Source: an uncultured Bacilli bacterium (GTDB lineage Bacteria; Bacillota_I; Bacilli_A; RF39; UBA660). From it: 23,693 nucleotides of DNA. How positions within the stretch are numbered: position 1 is the stretch's first letter; each line of letters starts with the position of its first letter. The DNA lies in NCBI GenBank assembly GCA_910576985.1, contig CAJTLA010000019.1:1-23693 (forward strand), written 5' to 3'. The notes under the pieces are model-generated. The model had not been told where the DNA came from, ran no database searches, and saw only the letters and a list, made by a program, of their open reading frames with translations. Shown piece after piece: positions 7,525 through 13,362 of the stretch. The position numbers and the translations under genes are program-made.

Positions 7525-8487
7525 TTAACACTCCTTTAATAAATTCCAAAATTCTTCTTTTGTTGTAGATTTCATAATGTTATTTTTTAATGCTGTTGTG
7601 TTTGGAATTCCTTTTAAATACCAAGCTGCATGACTTCTGATTTCTAATAACGCTAATTTTTCTCCTTTTGTTTTTAATAGCAATTCAAAATGATGTAATA
7701 ACATATTTATTTTCTCTTCTTTGGTAGGTGGGTCTAATAGAATTCCACTCTCTAAATAAGCAATACATTCTTTGATTAACCAAGGATTTCCTAGAACGCC
7801 TCTTCCTATCATGACAGCATCACAACCAGTTTGTTCTAACATTTTTTTTGCATCTTGTGCGGTTTTAATATCTCCGTTACCAATGACTGGAATCGAAACA
7901 GATTCTTTTACTTTTCTAATAATTTCAAGGTCTACTTTACCACTATATCCTTGACTTCTCGTTCTTCCATGAACCGCAATGGCAGATGCTCCTGCACGTT
8001 CTATTTCTTTTGCGATTTCTACTGCATTGATATGTTCCTGATCCCAACCACTACGTATTTTCACAGTTACTGGTATTGGAACCGATGCAACAACTGCTGC
8101 TACAATTTCATATACTTTTTTTGGGTCTTTTAATAAGGCGCTTCCAGCTTGTGCTCTTAAAGCAACTTTAGGAACTGGGCAGCCCATGTTGATGTCTATG
8201 ATATCTGGTTTCATAGTTTTATATATATACTGTGCTGCTATCACAAATGATTTTTTATCACTTCCAAAGATTTGTTGGGCAATCGGTCTTTCATAATCCG
8301 TCATATAAAGTAAGTCAATGGTTTTTTTATTTCCGTAGTAGATTGCTTTATCACTTACCATTTCTGCATAAATTAATCCACAACCCATATCTTTTATAAT
8401 GGTTCTATAAGCACTATTGGATATTCCTGCCATTGGAGCTAAAACGACTTGATTTTTCAGTGTTATGTTGCCAATTTTAAAACCCAT
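7525..8487 (-). CDS. dusB: tRNA-dihydrouridine synthase, DusB type (320 aa)
   Basis: It is an FMN- and NADPH-dependent enzyme that reduces uridines in the D-loop of tRNA. TIM-barrel landmarks occur in order: VVLAPMAGISNSAYR (14-28), AEMVSDKAI, INMGCPVPKV with the catalytic Cys103, AGSALLKDP, VTVKIRSGWD, AVHGRTRSQGYSG, PVIGNGDI and MIGRGVLGNPWL. Length is standard. The start is the ATG at 8487 with AAGGTG 8 nt upstream. A TTG at 8532 in frame lies only about 15 nt upstream of that site, near the predicted transcription start, and adds 15 non-conserved residues. It is monocistronic with its own promoter and borders the accessory islet. Confidence 0.93.
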   Translation of the reverse strand: MGFKIGNITLKNQVVLAPMAGISNSAYRTIIKDMGCGLIYAEMVSDKAIYYGNKKTIDLLYMTDYERPIAQQIFGSDKKSFVIAAQYIYKTMKPDIIDINMGCPVPKVALRAQAGSALLKDPKKVYEIVAAVVASVPIPVTVKIRSGWDQEHINAVEIAKEIERAGASAIAVHGRTRSQGYSGKVDLEIIRKVKESVSIPVIGNGDIKTAQDAKKMLEQTGCDAVMIGRGVLGNPWLIKECIAYLESGILLDPPTKEEKINMLLHHFELLLKTKGEKLALLEIRSHAAWYLKGIPNTTALKNNIMKSTTKEEFWNLLKEC

Positions 8488-8523
8488 TCTATCACACCTT
8501 ATCTTATTTTTGGAACTGTATTT

Positions 8524-8552
8524 ATTATACAATAAAATGGGATTGTGTACAA
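8524..8552 (-). promoter_or_regulatory. dusB promoter
   Basis: Minus strand: TTGTAC (8547-8552), a 17-nt spacer, TATAAT (8524-8529). The start site is near 8517, giving a leader of about 30 nt. Confidence 0.85.
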
Positions 8553-8587
8553 GTTATATTAGATTAAGATTTTGTAATTTTTAGTGT

Positions 8588-8615
8588 AAAAAAAATAGTA
8601 TTCAAATACTATTTT
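8588..8615 (-). terminator. Orphan minus-strand terminator left of switch 1
   Basis: AAAATAGTATT (8592-8602) pairs with AATACTATTTT (8605-8615). On the minus strand the stem runs into eight consecutive T. No minus-strand gene precedes it: 8616-8927 has no ORF with a start codon. It is best explained as the stop for RNA made leftward when the adjacent promoter segment is inverted. Its stem matches that of the terminator at 10841-10880. Confidence 0.78.
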
Positions 8616-8743
8616 AAGTTGCTAACTGCTTCAATATTCCCTACTTTTTTTATCAATATTTTGATAATTTCTTTGATTAGAAAAATATCATAATGCCATT
8701 ACTGAGTTTACACTTTATTGTTCTTTTTTATTAATAAATGTTA

Positions 8744-8766
8744 TCTCAAAGTACTTTACTTTATGA
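8744..8766 (+). repeat. Inversion-site candidate A (left repeat of switch 1)
   Basis: 9-bp left arm TCTCAAAGT, 5-bp spacer ACTTT, right arm ACTTTATGA. Bases 8745-8762 are the exact reverse complement of 8891-8908 (site B). The right arm runs on into GAAAAATAAGGAG, a sequence also found after site D. Confidence 0.8.
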
Positions 8767-8808
8767 AAAATAAGGAGAAGTTTGAAATTTGAAGAGAAAA
8801 ATATCTAT

Positions 8809-8838
8809 TTGACACTTCGTAAAAATTAAGAATAAAAT
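8809..8838 (+). promoter_or_regulatory. Promoter 1 inside switch 1
   Basis: TTGACA (8809-8814), an 18-nt spacer, TAAAAT (8833-8838), pointing at the gene at 8928. Confidence 0.55.
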
Positions 8839-8839
8839 A

Positions 8840-8870
8840 TTGACTTTTTTTTAAAATATGATATTATAAT
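8840..8870 (+). promoter_or_regulatory. Promoter 2 inside switch 1
   Basis: TTGACT (8840-8845) is followed by TATTAT (8862-8867, spacer 16) overlapping TATAAT (8865-8870, spacer 19). The start site is near 8875, so site B lies within the 5' leader of the downstream gene. A weaker TTGAAA-17-TATTTT match exists on the other strand. Confidence 0.65.
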
Positions 8871-8886
8871 ACTCGTTTCAAAGGGG

Positions 8887-8909
8887 ACTCAAAGTAAAGT
8901 ACTTTGAGT
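8887..8909 (+). repeat. Inversion-site candidate B (right repeat of switch 1)
   Basis: Arms ACTCAAAGT and ACTTTGAGT form a perfect 9-bp palindrome around spacer AAAGT, the reverse complement of the site A spacer. Confidence 0.8.
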
Positions 8910-8927
8910 AAATAGGGGGTTGATCAT

Positions 8928-9794
8928 ATGAATAGGAACGATTCTAAAACGATACGTGATACAGAAAAGAAAAGATTGGAACAAAAAAAATTTATGTTAC
9001 AATTAAAAAAGGATATTGTAGATTTAGAAAAAAAAATCAAACATTCAAGAATTGAAAATTTAAAAATTGATACAATTAAAAACTTAAAGATTTCGGCACG
9101 GGTATTACAATTAATTGCGCCCTATGTTGTAACTGCTGGACTTGTAGCTGGTGGTTTTACTCTTTTGGGTGATATACCATTTTATGCTGATGAATGGAAA
9201 ATATATTCTAATGTTATGACAGAGTTTGATAATGCTGGAAATATTACAACAAGACAACAATATAATGATTTCAAAGATGATAATGGAAATACATTAGATA
9301 GTAGTAATAATTTGTTATATTATTATTCACAATGGCAATTAGATGAAAATGGTTTATATTCCCGTATAGTTCAGATATATTCTATAGAGAAACAAACGTA
9401 TGAAAATCTTATTGAATTATTTAACAAAGAAGATTTAAAACTTGAGGATGTTTTAGGGAAACCGAATACCAATATTAGAGAAACTAGAAATAACTTAACA
9501 GATGAAGAAATACAAGAAGAATCATTTATAAAGGCTGTCATATATAATGAAGAAACTGGTGATTATATTGTTCATAAAGAAACTGTTGGCGAAAATGTTT
9601 CACTTTCAATTCTATATATACTTGCCACAAGCCTTTTAGAATTAGTGCCACTATCTTTCAGACACAATATCTCATCATTTGACTTTAAGACTTGTGTTCG
9701 TAGAATAAAAAAAAGATATCCGCATATTGATGCAGATGAATTGGCAAAAAAATTAGAATTAAAAAAGGCCAATTATGATAGGCTAATGAGGTAA
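8928..9794 (+). CDS. Two-TM membrane protein of unknown function (288 aa)
   Basis: I do not recognise a family. Residues 10-45 are highly charged and likely coiled-coil. A hydrophobic helix spans about 58-80 (VLQLIAPYVVTAGLVAGGFT). A polar Tyr/Asn/Glu-rich domain of about 145 residues (81-224) follows, then a second helix at about 225-244 (LSILYILATSLLELVPL) and a basic tail ending near ADELAKKLELKK. By the positive-inside rule both ends are cytoplasmic and the middle domain faces outside. The ATG is preceded by AGGGGG at 8-nt spacing. The next gene starts 5 nt after its stop, so the two are an operon. The leader contains inversion site B, so expression is predicted to depend on the orientation of switch 1. 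Confidence 0.78.
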   Translation: MNRNDSKTIRDTEKKRLEQKKFMLQLKKDIVDLEKKIKHSRIENLKIDTIKNLKISARVLQLIAPYVVTAGLVAGGFTLLGDIPFYADEWKIYSNVMTEFDNAGNITTRQQYNDFKDDNGNTLDSSNNLLYYYSQWQLDENGLYSRIVQIYSIEKQTYENLIELFNKEDLKLEDVLGKPNTNIRETRNNLTDEEIQEESFIKAVIYNEETGDYIVHKETVGENVSLSILYILATSLLELVPLSFRHNISSFDFKTCVRRIKKRYPHIDADELAKKLELKKANYDRLMR

Positions 9795-9799
9795 AAGTT

Positions 9800-10849
9800 A
9801 TGCTAAAAAGAAGCAAAATAACGCATCCATCTAAAAAAGTTATATGCAGTGGGAATGAGCCGATTTTTACTTATATAAAACCTAACAATAACGATAAATT
9901 ATCTGATATGTCTGGATTAGATTTACAAGAATTAATTTGGCATATTGAGAACTATTACTTGGAATTAAGAAAAACACTTGGCTTTGATAATATGATTACT
10001 TTTGGATTAGAATTAGAGTTTGAGAAAGCAATAACAAATAGAATATGTGAAAAATTAGATCAATACTTTCATCATTCTTCTTGGATTTTAAAATATGATA
10101 GTTCATTAGACAATGGAGCTGAAATTAATTCTCCTGTATTAAAAGATAATAACACTACTTGGAAAGATTTAACAAAAGTTTGTGAAATCGTGAGTGAAAA
10201 TGCCAGAATAGGAGAAAATTCTGGTGGTCATATTCACATTGGGACGCAAGTTATTGGTGATAAAAGTGAATCTTGGTTAAATTTTATTAAGTTTTGGTCA
10301 GTTTACGAGAATATAATATATAGGTTTGCTTATGGTGAATATTTGGTAGGACGCCCAAGCATTCAAAGGTATGCTGCACCAGTAACAAAAGACTTTTGGC
10401 AAGACTATATTGACCTAAAAAATGGAAATCATTCCATAGAATCAATAATTGATACAATATCATATCAAAAATATCGAGCAGTAAATTTTAGAAATGTTTC
10501 ATCTACAAATGCTTTTAAACAAAGAAATACAATCGAATTTAGATGCCCAAATGGTAGTTTAAATCCAATCATATGGCAAAATAACGTCAATTTATTCGTT
10601 AATTTATTATTATATGCTAGAAGTACAACATTTGATGATGATATAGTCACAAGAAGACACGAAATCAATCAAGATAAATATTCAGGTTTAAGCGATTATA
10701 ATGAGTTATATTTAGAACAAGCTTTAGAGTTATGTGATATGTTATTTACAAATAATTTTGATAAAGTTTATTTCTTAAGACAATATTTAAAATCATTTCA
10801 AATCGGAACGAAAATATTAGAAAAGCCGAAAGAGTTTACTAAAAAATAG
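9800..10849 (+). CDS. Putative amidoligase (glutamine-synthetase-like COOH-NH2 ligase) (349 aa)
   Basis: It has the motif series of the Amidoligase_2-type family. FGLELEFE (68-75) is the metal-binding E-x-E strand. KYDSSLDNGAEINSP (98-112) corresponds to the family's D-S-x-x-x-G-x-E-x-x-S-P segment. GGHIHIG (142-148) carries the H-x-H pair, and NTIEFRCPNGS (243-253) the E-F-R segment. The fold is related to glutamine synthetase; members are predicted to use ATP to form amide or isopeptide bonds on peptides, proteins or cell-wall components. The substrate is unknown. The start has GAGGT inside the end of the upstream gene, indicating translational coupling with the two-TM protein, which could be its target or anchor (inference). 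A hairpin terminator overlaps its stop. Confidence 0.8.
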   Translation: MLKRSKITHPSKKVICSGNEPIFTYIKPNNNDKLSDMSGLDLQELIWHIENYYLELRKTLGFDNMITFGLELEFEKAITNRICEKLDQYFHHSSWILKYDSSLDNGAEINSPVLKDNNTTWKDLTKVCEIVSENARIGENSGGHIHIGTQVIGDKSESWLNFIKFWSVYENIIYRFAYGEYLVGRPSIQRYAAPVTKDFWQDYIDLKNGNHSIESIIDTISYQKYRAVNFRNVSSTNAFKQRNTIEFRCPNGSLNPIIWQNNVNLFVNLLLYARSTTFDDDIVTRRHEINQDKYSGLSDYNELYLEQALELCDMLFTNNFDKVYFLRQYLKSFQIGTKILEKPKEFTKK

Positions 10850-10880
10850 TATAGGACAACAATATCTAATACTATTTTTT
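10841..10880. terminator. Bidirectional terminator between amidoligase gene and switch 2
   Basis: AAAAAATAGTAT (10841-10852) pairs over 12 bp with ATACTATTTTTT (10869-10880), loop 16 nt. A/T runs on both sides allow termination in both directions. It contains the amidoligase stop codon. It shares the stem core AAAATAGTAT with the orphan terminator at 8592. It would also stop the leftward transcript predicted from switch 2. Confidence 0.8.
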
Positions 10881-10927
10881 TATCTCATTAAAATTTTATA
10901 AAAGCAAAGACTCTTATCAATATAAAA

Positions 10928-10950
10928 GCTCAAAGTTATTCACTTTGAGA
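10928..10950 (+). repeat. Inversion-site candidate C (left repeat of switch 2)
   Basis: Arms GCTCAAAGT and ACTTTGAGA flank spacer TATTC. The arms match sites A/B but the spacer is different. Bases 10931-10946 are the exact reverse complement of 11071-11086. Confidence 0.8.
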
Positions 10951-11086
10951 TACCCAGTTGTTTCAAACAACTTAGCGATTATTCTAACATATAAGGTAGT
11001 ATTTGTCAAATCATTAGGTGTCATTTTTCAATAAAATCCTTTAATTCCTAATGACGAAAATATTTTTCATAAAGTGAATAACTTTG
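10931..11086 (-). promoter_or_regulatory. Candidate invertible promoter segment 2 (OFF relative to 11110)
   Basis: Exact 16-bp inverted repeats (CAAAGTTATTCACTTT and its complement) bound a 124-bp interior, close to the 128 bp of switch 1. The only good promoter inside reads left, away from the gene at 11110. Compared with switch 1, the repeat of the ACTTTATGA type is on the right rather than the left, so the segment is in opposite orientation. The interior also has an AGTTGTTT/AAACAACT palindrome (10956-10972) near the promoter start site and a TCATTAGG/CCTAATGA pair. Confidence 0.68.
10981..11009 (-). promoter_or_regulatory. Promoter inside switch 2, reading left
   Basis: Minus strand: consensus TTGACA (11004-11009), a 17-nt spacer, TAGAAT (10981-10986) preceded by TGT (extended -10). 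In this assembly RNA would run left from about 10974 to the terminator at 10841-10880. After inversion it would drive the gene at 11110. Confidence 0.78.
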
Positions 11087-11089
11087 CGA
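11067..11089 (+). repeat. Inversion-site candidate D (right repeat of switch 2)
   Basis: Arms TCATAAAGT and ACTTTGCGA flank spacer GAATA, the reverse complement of the site C spacer. It is embedded in a larger palindrome (TATTTTTC at 11061 with GAAAAATA at 11088) that ends directly before the AAGGAGG ribosome site of the next gene. Confidence 0.8.
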
Positions 11090-11109
11090 AAAATAAGGAG
11101 GAATTTATT

Positions 11110-12270
11110 GTGAAAAAGACTACAAAAAAATATGTTGAATACTTATATCCTGGTCTCATTGCATCAGAAACAAGTCGTGAAGTAATCGATCATAACGATC
11201 CTACAAAAGTTAATGTGAGTGAAAATGCTATTGGTTTTAGATTTGTTGAACAGGAATTTGTTATTGATGGTGATGAAGAATTTAAAGGAAAGGAAAAAAA
11301 TTATACGAATTGGTTCTATATTGGTAAAAGATTAACTTTGGCTGATGTAGAAAAACGTTTTGGAAAGGACCCGAAATACTCTATTTTAATTAGTAATATG
11401 AAAAACAATCATATTGATTCTGTATGTATGACTAGATTTGGTAATTTTATGCCAATGGAAAATGGCGATATTACTTTAGATGAATATATCCGTAAAAACG
11501 ATAAAGAAAAACAGGCTATTCAAATGTTTGAAAACCTAAAGAAACATATTGGTAAAACTGTAACATATCATACTTGGTGGTATGGGGCTATGGAAAGTGG
11601 TACAGATGAATTGAAAAGTGTTGCTTTCTTTACAAATGTTCAAATTGGTTGTATGGGAATACCTTTTGTTGGTTATGGGTCTGCTATTTCAAGCATTACA
11701 TTACAAGAAAATGGAGAAGTTTTATATTCAAATCCATATATTGAATATGGTTATGATAGAAGACGTCCAGAAGATATTGAAGAATCAAAAAGAAAAATCT
11801 ATGGTGATGTAATTGTTGATAAGCAAAGAGATAGAAGAATTAAAGCAGAAGAAAAAAATAAACTTGCTATGGAAAAAGCAAATGTTGAAGCAAAGAAAAA
11901 GAAATATGCAATTATGAAAGATGGCATCACTTTCGTAAAACCAGAATTGGCTGAAGAATGGATGATATATGTGGATAAAAATACCAATGATGCTTATTCT
12001 TGCTGTGTAGCTGAAACAAGTTTATTATGTTTGAAAAAATTAGCTGATGGTGCTACTTGTAAAGAAGTGGAACAAATATATTGCGAAATGGGATTAACAG
12101 GGTTTATGGCTGGAGCAGTTTCTAGTGCTCTTGCTCATTTTAGTCAACGTGGCGATGAATTCAGAACTTATTGGAATTCAAAATTTGGGGTTACTGAAGA
12201 TAAAACAAATAGTACAATCAATCCTGCCATCTTAACATTAGAACCTACTAAAAAAAATAATTCACTTTAA
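11110..12270 (+). CDS. Unrecognised islet protein downstream of switch 2 (386 aa)
   Basis: I do not recognise a family. It appears soluble: no signal peptide or membrane helix. The N-terminal half mixes charged and aromatic segments. The middle has an uncharged stretch around VAFFTNVQIGCMGIPFVGYG. A Lys/Glu-rich helix, likely coiled-coil, runs over about residues 225-275, followed by a smaller C-terminal domain with CCVAETSLLCLKKLADG and GLTGFMAGAVSSALAHF. I start at GTG 11110, which has AAGGAGG 8 nt upstream; an in-frame ATG at 11074 lies inside inversion site D and has no ribosome site. The gene has no good promoter of its own in this orientation and is predicted to be silent until switch 2 flips. 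Confidence 0.72.
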   Translation: MKKTTKKYVEYLYPGLIASETSREVIDHNDPTKVNVSENAIGFRFVEQEFVIDGDEEFKGKEKNYTNWFYIGKRLTLADVEKRFGKDPKYSILISNMKNNHIDSVCMTRFGNFMPMENGDITLDEYIRKNDKEKQAIQMFENLKKHIGKTVTYHTWWYGAMESGTDELKSVAFFTNVQIGCMGIPFVGYGSAISSITLQENGEVLYSNPYIEYGYDRRRPEDIEESKRKIYGDVIVDKQRDRRIKAEEKNKLAMEKANVEAKKKKYAIMKDGITFVKPELAEEWMIYVDKNTNDAYSCCVAETSLLCLKKLADGATCKEVEQIYCEMGLTGFMAGAVSSALAHFSQRGDEFRTYWNSKFGVTEDKTNSTINPAILTLEPTKKNNSL

Positions 12271-12275
12271 GTTGA

Positions 12276-12310
12276 GACTGTTGACAAATGGTTCAATAGT
12301 CTTTTCTTTT
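12276..12310 (+). terminator. Terminator of the islet's last gene
   Basis: GACTGTTGA (12276-12284) pairs with TCAATAGTC (12293-12301) over 9 bp with one G-U pair; TTTTCTTTTT follows. It marks the right end of plus-strand transcription in the islet. Confidence 0.78.
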
Positions 12311-12313
12311 TCC

Positions 12314-12342
12314 CAAAAAAAATATGGCAATTAAAAAATGCC
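12314..12342 (-). terminator. Terminator of the gpmI operon
   Basis: Minus strand: a short GGCA/TGCC stem (12326-12342), then ATATTTTTTTT. The stem is short (4 bp, perhaps extended by A-T pairs), but its position right after the operon and the T-run support it. Confidence 0.55.
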
Positions 12343-12345
12343 CTT

Positions 12346-13362
12346 CTATTTTACAATCCAGGCATTTGGTAAAAATCGTTCTTTTGTATTGCTATGGGCA
12401 CATGGTTTACTATATAAATTTCCTTCGATATTTAAGCTACTAGAAGCACCTCCATCTAAGTTAGAAGCATTATATGCTTTATATCGTAATAAAATATTTG
12501 TTAATTCTTTCATATCAATTCCTAAACTATATCCTGGTTGTCTTCCATCAATTACTATGAATAAAACAATTCCATCTTTCCTCTGAGCGATCGCTGTTCT
12601 AGGCGCAATTCCCCATCCGCCATTTCCTTTTATGGTAGCAGGTTTTCCATTCATTATTAAAAAGGGACCAAATTCTATGGCATCTTGAATTCCTGCATTT
12701 AATGCGTCTATAGCTGTTGCATTCATGAGTGTTAAAACATGTTTTTGATTAAACCCAATTATTCTGGCTTTGGTATTCGCATTTCCACTAATGAGTTTTC
12801 CATTTTGTATGAACACGCCAGATGCAATTCCTCCGTTTCCATAGGAATCTGTATCTAAAAATCCACTTGCATTTGTAGCTACTTTTGCATGGTGGCTAGA
12901 AGCCATATCTTTTAGCGTTTGACCTTTGATTCCATAATCTTTTGAAGATACTAATGAAATTCTAGAGGCATCATAAATAGCTACCAAATATCCTTTATAG
13001 TTTTTTCCTTCTAATGGGATAATTTTATATAAATCATTATTTGGATTTCTTTTTCGGATTTGTTCTTCATAAACAGAATCATAATCGGTTTGATTATTAT
13101 TTTCCATTTGTATATCACTAGTATTGGTATTTTGATTCATGTCTACTATATTGTTTTGTTTTAATATTTTTTCAATTGTTTTTGTACTATAAAGGATTTG
13201 AGCTAGATATTTATGGTTTTGTGTAGTCATCGCAGTCGTAATAAGCAAATTTCTGAAATAAGAAATTGGACCATAGAATAAAAAAAGAAAGATTAAAGTT
13301 AGTAAATCCAATATCACGATTGTAATCGTAAACTTTAATGAATTTCTTTTTTTTGATGCCAT
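12346..13362 (-). CDS. Membrane-anchored phosphodiester glycosidase (NAGPA/DUF2233-like) (338 aa)
   Basis: An N-terminal signal anchor (about residues 11-32) is followed by a linker to about residue 110. The C-terminal domain is of the type in N-acetylglucosamine-1-phosphodiester alpha-N-acetylglucosaminidase and related exopolysaccharide proteins. Landmarks are VATNASGF, GGIASGVFIQNGKLISG, FGPFLIMNGKP, APRTAIAQRKDG, FIVIDGRQPGYSLG and NLDGGASSSLN. It probably acts outside the membrane on a cell-wall or capsule glycan phosphodiester; the exact substrate is not known. Its ATG overlaps the stop of the upstream gene by one base (TAATG), indicating coupled translation. It is the last gene of the gpmI operon. 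Confidence 0.85.
   Translation of the reverse strand: MASKKRNSLKFTITIVILDLLTLIFLFLFYGPISYFRNLLITTAMTTQNHKYLAQILYSTKTIEKILKQNNIVDMNQNTNTSDIQMENNNQTDYDSVYEEQIRKRNPNNDLYKIIPLEGKNYKGYLVAIYDASRISLVSSKDYGIKGQTLKDMASSHHAKVATNASGFLDTDSYGNGGIASGVFIQNGKLISGNANTKARIIGFNQKHVLTLMNATAIDALNAGIQDAIEFGPFLIMNGKPATIKGNGGWGIAPRTAIAQRKDGIVLFIVIDGRQPGYSLGIDMKELTNILLRYKAYNASNLDGGASSSLNIEGNLYSKPCAHSNTKERFLPNAWIVK

Larger units (their letters stand above)
8745..8908 (+). promoter_or_regulatory. Candidate invertible promoter segment 1 (ON toward 8928)
   Basis: Exact 18-bp inverted repeats (CTCAAAGTACTTTACTTT and its complement) bound a 128-bp interior. The interior holds two plus-strand promoters reading into the downstream two-gene operon. 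Leftward, outside the segment, is a terminator able to stop RNA in the opposite orientation. This is the layout of phase-variable promoters flipped by a site-specific recombinase. No recombinase gene is in the window, and orientation switching has not been observed. Confidence 0.7.

Noticed and set aside
8610..8710. Minus-strand open frame of about 30 codons ending at 8596
   Set aside because: It has no usable start codon or ribosome site; an in-frame TAA precedes it.
8887..8909. Palindromes B and C as ordinary transcription terminators
   Set aside because: Neither is followed by a T-run on either strand, and B lies in the leader between promoter and start codon.
8744..11089. The A-to-D block as a composite transposon bounded by inverted MITE-like elements
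   Set aside because: No transposase, no target duplication at the outer ends, and spacers match within pairs rather than at the outer ends; promoter inversion explains the pattern better.
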